NCBI RefSeq assembly: GCF_000165425.1
Contig: NW_001799433.1
Coordinates: 49,587-113,586 of the forward strand
Direction of reading: 5' to 3'
Source: Paramecium tetraurelia
Taxonomy: Eukaryota > Ciliophora > Oligohymenophorea > Peniculida > Parameciidae
Length of the DNA: 64,000 nt
Shown here in pieces: positions 27,386 through 38,858 of the stretch. Position 1 is the first letter of the stretch. Each line of letters starts with the position of its first letter. A program made the translations under genes and the position numbers. The notes below the pieces were generated by a model. That model had not been told where the DNA came from. It saw only the letters and a program-made list of their open reading frames with translations, and searched no databases.

Positions 27386-27443
27386 GATTATTTTATTTTT
27401 AATATTTTAATAAATCTTTTTGTCAAGAGCTTTTATACTAGGA
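27386..27443 (-). promoter_or_regulatory. Duplicated 5' flank of ubiquitin-like gene D
   Basis: On the reverse strand this reads CTAGTATAAAAGCTCTTGAC, then AAAAAGATTTATTAAAATA and an A/T run up to the ATG. The same order occurs on the forward strand before gene B (27718-27774), and the last half also before gene A. Conservation of TATAAAAG about 50 bp before the ATG suggests a core promoter element, although ciliate promoters are poorly defined. Confidence 0.55.
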
Positions 27444-27717
27444 AATATGCAAATAATAATTAGAATTAATTAACTAGTATTTTTTCGATATAAACTCATA
27501 GATTCATTTTTCAAAGAAATAACAATTAGACTTTTGAAATCAGATTGTTGATGTTAGTTAAACAGATTTGAGTAATGGTGAGAAAGATATTGCAATTTTT
27601 TTAAATGTAGAATTAATTATTTAATGTGGTGTAATAATAAAGAATATGAGGCACTAAGTGATATCTATACACTGCTAATTTAATAAAACATTAATTCTAT
27701 TAATTACTTGTATGTTT

Positions 27718-27774
27718 CATAGTATAAAAGCCCTTGATAAAAAGATTCATAATAATATTAAAAATAAAATAATC
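27718..27774 (+). promoter_or_regulatory. Duplicated 5' flank of ubiquitin-like gene B
   Basis: Reads CATAGTATAAAAGCCCTTGA, then TAAAAAGATTCATAATAATA and an A/T run up to the ATG; this is the inverted partner of 27386-27443. Together they frame a 390-bp divergent intergenic region whose middle is not conserved between the two halves. Confidence 0.55.
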
Positions 27775-28140
27775 ATGAATTAACTTTTGAGTGGTAAATA
27801 AATTGAAGATAGTCCACCATATGCAATTGATGTGAACGTTGTTGTAAATTTAAATCTCGGAAATATAAGCTTACAAACAAATGTCGACCCAGGAATTCCA
27901 TTTAATATATTTATAGAAGGAATCTTAGAATAAATATTTGATCAAAAATTGCAAGCAATATAAGATACTAACCAAATTGAATATTGTTTATAAGACGGGA
28001 AAGTCCTTTAAAGAAAAGATAGCAACCCATTATACTCTTTAGGATTCGATAATAATTCTACACTCAATATTCGTATATTTTAAGGGATACAGGAAACTCC
28101 ATAACCCTCATTTGATAAATATGGAAAAAAGTAGTATTGA
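27775..28140 (+). CDS. Ubiquitin-like protein B, diglycine lost
   Basis: A single-exon frame of 121 aa, MNQLLSGKQIEDSPPYAIDV to TGA 28138-28140. It shares the family core: VNVVVNLNLGN, NVDPGIPFNIFIEGILEQIF, NQIEYCLQDGKVL and LYSLGFDNNSTLNIRIF. The position of the diglycine reads FQGIQ, followed by about 15 extra residues (ETPQPSFDKYGKKQY). It therefore cannot be conjugated in the normal way unless processed differently, and may act as a free ubiquitin-like domain or be degenerating. It is divergent from gene D and shares its 5' flank. Confidence 0.7.
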
Positions 28141-28310
28141 TAGGCTTTATAGAAATTTTTGAATTTCCATTCATATGTTAATTTTGAGTTATTACTCTCA
28201 TATAATTTTATTATGCAAATATCCGATGATAATATAATTAGAAAATGGATAAAATGTGCATGTAGTTATTAGATAGTAATAGATGAATTTAATTCTTAGA
28301 ATATCAATGA

Positions 28311-30610
28311 TCATAAATCATATTATTAAAATAATCTTCTTTTCTTGTTTTTGCGTTCATCTTCATCAATTTCATATAATTATATTTCTTTTTTTAAATT
28401 AAGTTGACTATATAGTTCCTTAGTTGAGTCATTGAATGATTCCATGTCTTGATGTAGGGATGATGCCTCAAATCTACTCTTTTGCAATTTGGCATGAGCA
28501 GTCGAAACCCTTTTTAAAGTGTGGTTAGTGATTTGCCTTTCACTTCTATGGATATCTAAGTCTTTTTTCTAATTAAGTATGGTCATCCACTCAGCAGGGA
28601 GAGGTTCACAAGTACAATAATCAGGATTGGGCAATTAAACCCCAAAGTGTTCTTACAATTTGATCCTAGTGACATTAGCAGGACCCGAATCTACCAATCC
28701 TAAGGTCAGCTTTTTGAATATAATTAATAGAATACATTTAAGGACCAACTTAGGATTGGATAGCAATCCTTGACACTAAAGACCTTAAGGAATTCCCTTC
28801 TGATAACCCTTTCTGAGAGGAGATCTTGTAATTCGATTTCAAGGGTGCCGATTTTGGTGTTTTCTTAATAAAGATACATTGGTAGTACTTTTAATTGATT
28901 TACATATTCCACCCATCCTTTGCGTTGATCGCTAAAAAAGTAATACAAACGCATACGATTGAGAGTGAGGAAGTATCCTTTATCAAATAGTTGGCCCGTG
29001 AGAAGATCGAGTTTGATTTTGAATTTCTGATCGAAGATGTTGCATTCAATATAGTAGTGTTTAGATAGATCAACATTTTAAGGCACATCTCTGATAGAAT
29101 GGATTAGGATCATGAATCTAAAGCGATTGAGTGTTTTAATGACAGTATTATGAATCATGGGGATTTATTGATTATTGAGTATAAGTTGTTTAGTAGCAGA
29201 AATATTAAAGATTTATTTAGATTCATCTAATCCTGTTTTAATAGATTCATTATTCACTTGGTTGGCTTTAAGTGTTAGCATTTGATTGATGGTGTCATAA
29301 TCACTGGGCAATCCTAATTATTTATTGAACTATAATTGTAATTCAATGAGTTGTTCAGTTTCTTTATAGAGAGTGTAGCATTGCTTGCAAACCTTATGTT
29401 CATGATAGAGATTGCTAACTTCTAAATTGGTTACATCTGATCTTTCGATCCAATTGAATGTTTTGCCTCTCCAATAAAGGTGTTTATCAGTTTAAATGAT
29501 CATCTTCAGGGTCATTTTATATTGCAAATATTATTCAGGATAGGATTGCTCACAATACTTGCAAATCTTTTGCTTTTAACACATATCAGCAACTTTGGTT
29601 TTGTTCTTGGGTGATATAATAGAGATCTGTTATTATGATTAGATAGTAGGTTATCCTTCTTCATTTATGTCTTCTCCATAATGAGTAATGGATTTCCAAA
29701 GAATCTTCTCTGGACTTTTATCAATAATAAATCCTTTGACATTAACAAACCACCAAATGCCACTTTCATCCTTAATGAAATCAGCAGCAAATTCCTTAAA
29801 CGTAATGTGCAGATGTATATTTATGTAATTTAGAATATTTTTAACATATGGAACTGTTTCATCGACGTACTTTCCACGACAAGTATTAACAATGGTACAT
29901 GAATTTTGCTGACTTACATTTGTTATGTATTTTGTGAATTCAGCTTTTGGATTTGTTGTTTATGAAAAATAATCATCCTTATTGGTTACAATGTAGCAGA
30001 AGGGATTTCTGTCTTTGCGCCAGATGGTTCTGCAGATAAAGGCTTTGGGTCCATTACTTTTAACGAACTTTTGTATTACAGTGAGATCCATTCGATTTGA
30101 AAAATTAGCATTAATTTGGGTTTATAAATCTCTACAACACACCAATTTTATTTCATTCCCAACTAATTCCATGTTTCTAAATTATTATTTCTTGACGACT
30201 GCAACTAATTCATCTGGAGATGTGTAATTGGCCAATTTACTCACTACATTTTTTGATGTGAAAGCATCAGTTCTAAATACATATCCTCTTGAATCTGAAT
30301 ACAACCAATAATTTGGCATTTCGCGATCATTCAAAACTATAGTGTCTGGAACCCATAATTACAATCTGTTCACTATTGATTAATTAGATTATTCGCTGTC
30401 TGGTCTACGAGCCAGAAATTTATAAAAGTGGATGAAACGCTAGAAATCAACTGTGTATTGATGGTCTTTTGCATCTTCATCATAAATTAGGTTCACTTAT
30501 GCCAGCAATTGTTCGTACTTCCTCTTTGCGTCTATCTGTCTCTGTTGTTGCAATACATATGGGTCTTAAATATTCTATAACTGTTTTATCATTTCTTCTC
30601 TGTGTTGCAT
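28311..30610 (-). CDS. Large unknown protein with Cys4 motif and possible C2-like domain
   Basis: From ATG 30610 (MQHREEMIKQLQNIQDPYVL) to TGA 28313-28311, about 750 aa with a 26-nt intron near 28708-28733. The N-terminal half is globular (WVPDTIVLNDREMPNYWLYS, FICRTIWRKDRNPFCYIVTN, TFKEFAADFIKDESGIWWFV). In the middle CKYCEQSY and, about 65 residues on, CKQCYTLY form a possible zinc site. Then comes FRFMILIHSIRDVP with a beta-rich stretch resembling a C2 domain. The C-terminus is charged and ends KKRRLF. I know no named family for this order. It starts 11 bp from the ATG of the divergent gene. Confidence 0.75.
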
Positions 30611-30621
30611 TATTAATTAAA
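30611..30621. promoter_or_regulatory. 11-bp gap between two divergent start codons
   Basis: The ATG of the reverse gene occupies 30610-30608 and the forward ATG 30622-30624. Only ATTAATTAA and neighbours separate them, so the 5' leaders and core promoters must overlap the other coding region, or one true start lies further inside its gene. Confidence 0.6.
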
Positions 30622-31995
30622 TGAATGACGAACTCGCAAAAGAGACTTTCATTGTTCAACACTAAGCACAACCATTTACCTATCTCCAAATTCTGAAGGC
30701 CCTACAACCCTTGACTATTAAGACATTCCGATTTAACATTCCAGAAATCTCAATTTTCAATTAAGGGGAAGTAGAATTGTTCATCTCCCAAAGGAGAACA
30801 AATCTTTATGGACAATACAAGCAACTCAGGAATCTTCCACTCTATAGACTCAAAATATTGATGCCCAAAAATGGGTGTATATGCAAGTACGTTGATTAGA
30901 ATCTCCAAATTATGACAGATGCAGAATTGACCATACTACTCAATAAAAGAAGAGTTGAACCCATATGGAAGGACATCCTCTATCTACAATCACAGCACTT
31001 GGTCGATTAGAGAGTTCTTTATATTGCAGAACAAGACGATAGCACAACGTTGTATAAAAGAGCCTACACGGAAGTAGGAATCTTGACAAAGGATATTGTC
31101 ATTGCCTCATCTCAATATATCGCAGATGAGGAGGAAGATCAATATGAAAGAAGTCTCCCTTAGGAATAACTCTGTTAATATTACACCTACAAAATAATCC
31201 ACTTCCTTGAGAAAGTAAGGACTATTAAAATAACACATGGAATTTTCAAATGGAGTGTTGAAAATTTTCGCTCTTATTATTTTGTAGACTCACAAAATGT
31301 TAGTTATAAAAATATTGTTGTTAACGATTTAAAATAGAATACTAAATAATAAAACTCCCTGTAATTAATTGATTCTGTTAACGATGAAGTTGTTAAGTAA
31401 TATACTACTATTTTAAACAATGAATATTAGAAGAAAAAATAATAATTTGGGTTCAATGAGAATTAATTCAATATAACAAAGGACAGAGAAACTGAAAAAG
31501 TATTCAAAGAGATACATAAAGGTTCAAATATTTAATATAATTAATTATTTTAAGATCTTGATTCATTTACTAAATATGAGGGTATTAAAATATTATTTAG
31601 CTATTAGGAATACTAATAAAGCAAATTAAACAAAAACATAGAATAAAAATTATCAAACCCAGAGAAAGAGTTATGACAATTTAAAACAGTTCGCCTCCCC
31701 AAAAGACTTTGCCAGTTCGACCAATGACATAATAAAGGTAAAGAACTCCTACCTACAAGCATTATAAATCAAAATTGAAATATAATACTTTGCCATACTT
31801 ATTATAATACTGATATATAAATATATTATAGGATTTCTGTAAGAAACTTAAATTTATAATTATTTGTTATAACAGCATTACATCATCTATAAATTTAATA
31901 CAAACATTTTCAAAGATATTTTGAACTATCAGATCACTAATTCTTTTAATTTATATTATCCTATTTTTATTAGAATATTGAAATTCTTATTATGA
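30622..31995 (+). CDS. Unknown protein, divergent partner of the C2-like gene
   Basis: Starts MNDELAKETFIVQHQAQPFT and continues with QPLTIKTFRFNIPEISIFNQ and GEVELFISQRRTNLYGQYKQ, which looks like a beta-rich N-terminal domain. Then follow LKILMPKNGC, VDQNLQIMTDAELTILLNKR and an acidic stretch (ADEEEDQYE). A 19-nt intron near 31582-31600 brings in NLKQFASPKDFASSTNDIIK. The remaining open frame to TGA 31993-31995 is hydrophobic (YFAILIIILIYKYIIGFL) and may be a tail anchor or may be spurious if another intron lies near 31739. No family recognised. Confidence 0.6.
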
Positions 31996-32182
31996 TGATA
32001 TCATAATTTGATGAATTATAATTCATGTTGAAGTCAATAAACAACTGTATTAAAACATAAAAATCAAAGACATAGAAAATGCTGACTTTTAAATTGAGCT
32101 TGTTTATTAATAATTCATTATTATTCCATTAATAATTTATCTTCTGATAAATCAACAAAACTGGATTCTTTGTTCAGTACTG

Positions 32183-33133
32183 TCAAGGATAGGGAATTGA
32201 ATTATCCTAGAGATGATTGCAAATGCTACCTAATTATTAATTATCCTTCTTTTCTTTTCTGTTTTTCTAAATGGTTCTAAGATCGCCTAGGAATACGTTG
32301 AGTATATTGTCTATTTAATCAACCTCATGATCTTGTTCGCTTTCTAATTGTTCAAGTTATTCTGAGACATCAGTTACATCATAGAGATGCAACATTTAAC
32401 GTAAATACTTATTTTCTGTCTAAAGACTAGCTATGATACCCTATTAACTATAATGATACAAATATTAAAGTACCTCAGACTCATCGTTTGTTTATAATTA
32501 ATCTTTTTAAACTAATTCAATGATCTTCAACAGTTTCATTTTCAAATTCTTGTTTCTTTCTTGGAGGAGTTCATTTCGTTTCTGGATATATTGAGAAATG
32601 AGTACCTTTTCTTTGAGCCATTCTTCTTTGTAGAATTATGTTTTTTGAACTTCTTTGTCCTTGGTGAGTAACTCTGTTTTGAGTTAGCGATATTTTTTCA
32701 TAACTTCTTCCAGAACTTTAGAGTAATCCCTAGTAACAGAATCGGTATTATGTTCTCTTCTTTCTTTGACGGTGGATATGTTTTCATTGCGACTTCTATT
32801 GTTGCTAGGTTATCTCTAATGAGCACCCTTCTTGTTGTATTCATAATGCAAACTGATTTATGGAGTACGAAAGAGAGTTGGAGAGCAGGAGTTTTCACCT
32901 ATTTGGAATGGATGAAGTACTTTCGATTTTGGCTTTTCTCTGGTTGGGCGTTTGTTCTCGACGTTGGTTGGGAGAGGTGAGTGAATTGAAATTATTCTAT
33001 TGGAGGAGAGGGGGATCTTTCTTGGTAGGAAGTTGAAGGGTTTTCTTGATTAGGAATGAAAGTGTACTTTGAAATCTTCTTGTCGTTGTTTGATATGCTG
33101 GACAAAAGTCTTGTTTTCAGAGAGTGTTTTCAT
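32183..33133 (-). CDS. Coiled-coil protein, unknown function
   Basis: From ATG 33133 (MKTLSENKTFVQHIKQRQED) to TGA 32185-32183, about 305 aa, with a 33-nt intron at about 32440-32472. The first 110 residues are basic and Pro/Ser-rich; the rest is helical (DYSKVLEEVMKKYRQLKTEL, EKVLISQYIQKRNELLQERN) and ends in an acidic then basic segment. No catalytic motif. It starts 64 bp from the divergent RING ligase gene. Confidence 0.7.
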
Positions 33134-33197
33134 TTATTTGAAATTTAAATTATATATGTGTGAGAAGGGTAAGATTAGATTATAAATAATTTTTATA

Positions 33198-34825
33198 ATG
33201 TTGTGCCTTTTTTTGTTGCAATTAGTGGCTGGACTAAGTGAACGCCCACAAAATATTAGTGAATTGTCAAAGATGCTCTATGGGTACGAGTATAAGGGGA
33301 AATGGACATCTTAAAAAATGGAATAATAATTCCATTACTTGACAGTCGAACAAGGAGATGCTTATATGATATTCTTGTCGAATAATACTCAATAGAATAG
33401 CAACGACGTGATCGACCGATTCGAGTTTCAGTTACTCAATCCCAAATACTAGGAATTGAAGCAAGTTATTGGCATGTTTAAATTGACTAATTATTCTGAC
33501 AGTGACATGTAAAGAGTGATTTAATGTTAGTTCATTCGAGAACACCAGTGTCTTGAACTACACAACAGCCTACAAATTCAGAAGAAACTATTATTCAAAG
33601 GAGAATTGTGAAATTGCATATACTGTCAATGTCGAATTTTAAGGAGACAACTATGATAAGGAACATGCCAAGATCAAAGTACATATGTAGACACATGATA
33701 ATTCATTGGACTCTCACTGCGATGTCGACATCCTCATGGATTTGATGCTTGACACCACAAACTATTTATTAGTCATCATTATGTATTGTGCAATGTCGGT
33801 GATGATATGTTTTACGCAATTCCTCTGCGTCACTAAACTTTGCAAAGCCTTGCTCGAGAACGAGGAAGACCCAAACAAAGTAAACCCCTCCAACTTATAT
33901 TAGATCTCCCTCTTTGCTGTGGGCTATTTGACGATCCAAGATTCCTACATCTGTCTATAAAATCTCTACGAAGCATTAATTAATTATGTAATAATTTCAA
34001 TCAAACCTAGCAATACTTCTAATACTTCATTTTACCTGCCTTCTTTTACTTCCTGTTGGCAACCACTTGCGACATGAAGTTGATTTGGATAGTCTGGAGA
34101 AGTCGACACTTGGAAGATCTATTTGATCAGCAAAGAATGAGAAGAGCCATAACCTACTTTTTCGCTTAATTCTGTAATTGTCTCTAACTTACTTTAGATT
34201 TTAGTCTCATCTTGTATTTTCTATTGATGTACTTCTTTTTCACTTATAATTGGTTTATTTGTTTAACTGGCATGTGTCTACTTCCATAAATTATTCATAA
34301 CATTCGACTTGGTAATAACCCTAGATTCATCTCCTACTTTGTATTTGGTATTTTGGTTCCAAGTATGCTCTATCAAGTATATCGTGAATATATTTTAGCT
34401 TTATAATAGAGGATGTCCAAGTAATTTACGTGGCCTTGAACCCTCCTTAGCCTTTTGCATGATCTATCTGAGCGAGTACTTACTCCAAATAATCATCCTC
34501 TACATCCAATACAAACTAGGTCCAAGATCGTTTATCCCCAAATGTTTCTTACCCAAACAATACAATTATTACAGAACACTTAATATACAAGAAGATTATG
34601 TACCAAAAATCCTATTATATTCTTTAGGAAGAATGTGCAATCTGTTTGACTTCATTGATGGATGATCCATTTGACACGGAAGCACCTACCTAAAAACTTG
34701 TAATCAAACAAGCCATGCAAACTCCTTGTCGTCATTGGTTCCATCCCTCATGTCTACGTAGTTGGATTGATATCAAAATGCAGTGTCCCACTTGCCGTTC
34801 TGAGTTACCACCTCTATTAGAATGA
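33198..34825 (+). CDS. Membrane RING-H2 ubiquitin ligase, TUL1/DSC1-like
   Basis: Signal peptide MLCLFLLQLVAGLSE, a lumenal domain of about 150 aa, several membrane segments (YLLVIIMYCAMSVMICFTQF; FYLPSFFYFLLATTC; LILYFLLMYFFF; FISYFVFGILVPSMLYQVYR) and a C-terminal RING: CAICLTSL, then CRHWFHPSC, LRSWIDIKMQCPTCR, ending LPPLLE at TGA 34823-34825. The HWFHP and WIDIKMxCPTCR words are typical of yeast Tul1, plant FLY and Dsc1 ligases, which ubiquitinate membrane proteins in the Golgi or endosomes. All eight metal ligands appear present (C, C, C, H, H, C, C, C). At least one intron (near 33510-33545) is needed. The next gene begins 22 bp after the stop. Confidence 0.85.
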
Positions 34826-34847
34826 ATATTTAATTAAATTATCAGAA

Positions 34848-36304
34848 ATGCAACGAGTAGCTCCGAACACTATTAAAGAGGGTTTTGTTAAGGTTGTGAT
34901 TCCTAAATAATCATCATAACCCAACATTAATCCTGAGTCAAATACTTTCTTTCATATAGCTCCCAAATTTCAATAATAGCGTTTGACTATTAAACAAACA
35001 GTGCCCACTTCCAAATCCATTGAAGAGAAACGTTGTAAGTAGCATAAGAACAATCTCTCAGAAAATAATAATAGCACTAACAGCAATTCCAAAAGTCGTG
35101 TAATTGCCACTCTATAAATTGAAGATGATTCACTTCAAACATCTCAAAATGGTTTAAAATTAAGAAAAATAGTTGCCGATAGTCATCTGTTCTCAACCAA
35201 CGTTCTTTAGCAACTGTAATCCAAATTTCATTATGTAGATCTAAATAGAATCTAAATACCAATCTCACTAACGATTCTCAAAGCCCGGGATAAAGGAAAC
35301 CTATCTAGATAAATCAGGAACTATATAGTCTTAACACTCAAATTTAATCATTTATCATCAAGAAAAAATATCATACAAAATGGGAAATTTACAAAGAATT
35401 ATTGCTAAAATAATGCAATCTATTAAATGTATACAAACATTAATTCATTCAATCTACTTCATTTAATGACATCTCAGTTAGGATTATCAACAACTTATTT
35501 GAAATGATGAATAACATCTCAATTGAGATCTTGTGTGAATAAGAGTCTAAATTCAATCAAATTATTGAAAAAATCAACCAAGAAAAAGAACTATGTTTGA
35601 ATAATTGCTAAATTATTGAAAAGGAAAGAGACCTGTTGATTCAAACAGTCAATCAACTTAAATCACCTAAATAAATAAATAACTCAAATCAGATCGATAG
35701 TTTGGACACCGGCTAATTGCAAGAAATGTAAAACGCCATGTAGTTTAAATTATAAGAAATAAGTGAAAAAGAAGCCAAATTGATTAAATTAGTTTTAGCC
35801 ATTAAAAGAAGTGGAATTGATATTGAAAAAATTTATAATGAAGAAGTGCTTAATGATGACAGTGCTCTTGAACCAAATGATATTTTACATGGAGTTAAAC
35901 ATTATAATTTTGAAAAAAATGAGCATGATGCTGATAATTCTATAGTTAATGACTCTGATGAATCTAGTTTTTGCTTTCTTAACAAATTAGAAAATGATTC
36001 CATCCTAGATAGCATTCGATAATATTAGTATAAAAGCAATAAAAATCTCGATACAAAAACAAATAATGTTAAACTCAAACTTGATCTATCCAGTTTACAA
36101 TAAAAATTTTAATAAACCCAAAAGAAATAATAACATAATAAATCATAATCCTCATAAATAATATAAAATAAATAGTAAAAACATAAGATTCCTGAAAATT
36201 AAAGCTTTACAGGGTTTCATCAAGAATTCATATAAAAATTAAATGAATTTTCTGAAAGTTGGAGAATATAAGCTGCAAAAGATGAAAAGCGAACTAAATC
36301 TTGA
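34848..36304 (+). CDS. Coiled-coil protein, unknown function
   Basis: Starts MQRVAPNTIKEGFVKVVIPK, only 22 bp after the RING ligase stop. A Ser/Asn-rich basic first part is followed, after one or more introns between about 35140 and 35230 that I could not place with confidence, by helical segments (FNQIIEKINQEKELCLNN, CQIIEKERDLLIQTVNQLK, EKEAKLIKLVLAIKRSGIDI) and an Asp/Ser-rich tail, a Gln-rich stretch and a C-terminus ending AAKDEKRTKS at TGA 36302-36304. About 470 aa. No domain recognised. Confidence 0.65.
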
Positions 36305-36641
36305 AATTATTAATATATTGTTTCATTTCATTTACTCAAATAATAAGCAGATAATATTTGAAATTATTTAATTGTACTATAAGATAAATATTATTACAAT
36401 CCTGATTTTGTGATTTAATCTAATAAAATCAAATCTTTATTTTAGTTCTTAATTATAAAATACCCTTTTGATTCTATACATTCAAATTGCCTTCAGATTG
36501 TTTTTGATCTTACACTAATTTTAATAATAAAATTGTTTTTGATGCAAGAATTATTCTCTCGATAATTTATAATTATAAATATTCTAAATAATTTGATTTT
36601 ATTTTCAATTTTAAGATCACTATTTAAAGTATCAATAGAAA
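36305..36641. other. AT-rich spacer
   Basis: About 340 bp before the small secreted protein gene; no coding frame of normal composition. Confidence 0.4.
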
Positions 36642-36922
36642 ATGATTGTTGTATTTTTTGTTTTTATTACAATTGCAGTTGTTTAATCATAATTAGGTTA
36701 TGATTAGATTTAAATCATGAAGGCAAAGAATTTAATTTAAATATAATTTATTGGAAATTATTCAAAAGGTTTATTATTTTAGATACTGAACTTAGAAAGT
36801 ATATTCTTAGAAATTTAAGCAAAATTGCTTCAAAATAATATGAAGAACTGCTTAATGAAATTTCAAAAATAGAGGAACGAATAAAAATACAAACATCCAC
36901 TTACAAGGAAACCGATTTATGA
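36642..36922 (+). CDS. Small secreted protein, unknown function
   Basis: With a 26-nt intron near 36693-36718 the frame is exactly 85 codons, ending TYKETDL at TGA 36920-36922. It begins with a clear signal peptide, MIVVFFVFITIAVVQSQ, followed by GKEFNLNIIYWKLFKRFIIL and a helical part (YILRNLSKIASKQYEELLNE). It has no cysteines in the mature part. It precedes the pepsin-like gene by about 110 bp on the same strand; a partner role is speculation. Confidence 0.55.
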
Positions 36923-37030
36923 TGTGGATTGTGCTAAATCACAAAAAGTTATCAATATTTGTTAAGAATATTTTATCACAGATTATATTAAGTTGTTTAA
37001 TTATTTAGTTAAGTAATATAAATTTTATTC

Positions 37031-38733
37031 ATGAATCTAATATTAATTTGCATCCTATTCATCAACATTTCAACAAAAGAATTCAGAATCTAAATTCAGA
37101 AGACATAAACGTAAAGAAGATCAAGAAATCATTTAACCTACTCTAATGTTGATAAGAATAAATTAAAAGCAACACCTGATGATTCCAAATAATATTTAGA
37201 TGATTATACTTTAACAGTAGCATAAATTTTAATTTTACCAGATTCCATTAACTTTGGGTTCAGAATAAGTTTAATAGTCAATTGATACTACATCTTATAT
37301 TACCTGGGTATTTAGTAAAAACCCAGATGATAAAAAATGCGATAAATGTCCAGTTGATGCAAAATTAATTAAGTGTGAAACAAGCTGCTCCTATCAAACA
37401 AGCAAGGACGATGATAAAAACATTCCCTTAACATCCGAAAATTCATATGGAGGAAGAGTTAAAGTGAATGGATTATATGCAATTTAAGTATACAATTTAA
37501 CAAGAATAAGGATTCACTTGAATTATTAGGGATGACAGTTAATAAAGTAGGTCTTGGACTCGTAGATAAATACAATACAGAGTATAGTACTACCTCTAAC
37601 GATGGGGCATTGGGCTTGGCTTTTGGTTAAGACTACATTGATTACAAAAAGAAGAAAAATGCCTAAGTTGGAGAGTTTCAGTTTGACTCTGCTTTAGAAC
37701 CTCAGAATAGTATACTCTAACAGTAATAGTATTAAGATTTACTTAAGAATCCGTGCTTAATTGCCCAATGTTCCCCAAACTACTTTTGCTATTAAATTAG
37801 AAGACACATTGCAGTTGCTTGTTTTAGGTGAAAAACAAGGATATTTTGCATCATCTAAATTTGTTAAGTTTTCAAATGTTGGTAAAAAGGTCTGGGCATT
37901 AAAAGTAAATAAGCTATACTTTGGAGATGAGTCAGTGTTCTTAAGTAATAAATAAATTAAATTGTTAGCTGGTGGAACTGCCATATTTGATAGCACGACA
38001 AGATTTATATGGGCAGAAAAGACAGTCATAGAAAAGTTTGAGGAAGAATTAAAAAAGTTTCATCTTGTAATACTTTTGCTTATATTAGGATTGTGCTGTG
38101 AGTGAAGATTTATTAAAATGTTCTTGTAATGATGAACAATATGAAAAATTCAATGATATTAATTTCACTTTTAATATTGACAATAATAAGTACGCTTTAT
38201 CGAAATCAGATTACATCCATAGAGAAGATTAAAAATGCTATCTTTTAGTCAGATCTTTATAAGCAAGCAATCCTTTAATTTAATAATCATCAGATAAACC
38301 TGTTATAATCATACCTTATACATTTTTCAAGTAAATATGTATAATATGTGAAGAAACAATTATGTTCTATTTGATCAAGAAGAAAATTCAATTAATATTT
38401 CTCCTGCATACCAAGTGAAAGCTGATTCCATTCATTTGAGTAACAACACTATTATTACAACTTCCATAATTGGATTTGTATTTTTAATTCTATCATTATT
38501 CGTATTGACTAATATAATGCAGTAATATCTTGTATATCTTTAGATATGCATCTTATGAAAATACAACTTAATAGCCATAGCAACCATAAGCCTATTAAAA
38601 ATAATAAATATATTAAACACCTCAAATGTAATAGTAATAATTTAAATAATCGCCATATCAATTCAGTCCAAATTAAATTAACTAAGGGAGAGTTAATCCT
38701 GTGGCAAATATACCAGGGCAATTTAGATTTTGA
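37031..38733 (+). CDS. Pepsin-family (A1) aspartic protease-like protein, membrane anchored, active-site Gly missing
   Basis: Signal peptide MNLILICILFINISTK. The two lobes of a pepsin-like fold are recognisable: first lobe SIDTTSYITWVFSKNP, then YGGRVKVNGLYA; second lobe AGGTAIFDSTTRFIWAEKTV and near the end NNYVLFDQEENSINISPAY, a typical A1 C-terminal strand. A transmembrane segment follows (IITTSIIGFVFLILSLFVL) with a Gln/Pro-rich cytoplasmic tail ending GQFRF at TGA 38731-38733. Introns of 23 nt (near 37490), 23 nt (near 38333) and 22 nt (near 38520) fit. Both catalytic aspartates are present, but the family's DTG/DSG motifs read DTT and DST. Loss of both glycines suggests reduced or no proteolysis. 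The middle, 37225-37280 and 37750-38110, needs further introns. Confidence 0.72.
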
Positions 38734-38858
38734 ATATTATATGTAAGATATAAACAAGATATAAAAGATAAATCATTTTTTTTAAGTTGCTTTCATCATT
38801 TTTTAATTCAATTACTTTAATTTCATCTTTCTTTAGGTTTCTTTATTAATAAATTCTT

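Noticed and set aside
30480-30689. Reverse frame MEIGKWLCLVLNNESLFCEF
   Set aside because: It overlaps the start of both divergent genes in another frame; the correct reverse frame begins MQHREEMIKQL at 30610 and reads on into the conserved-looking body.
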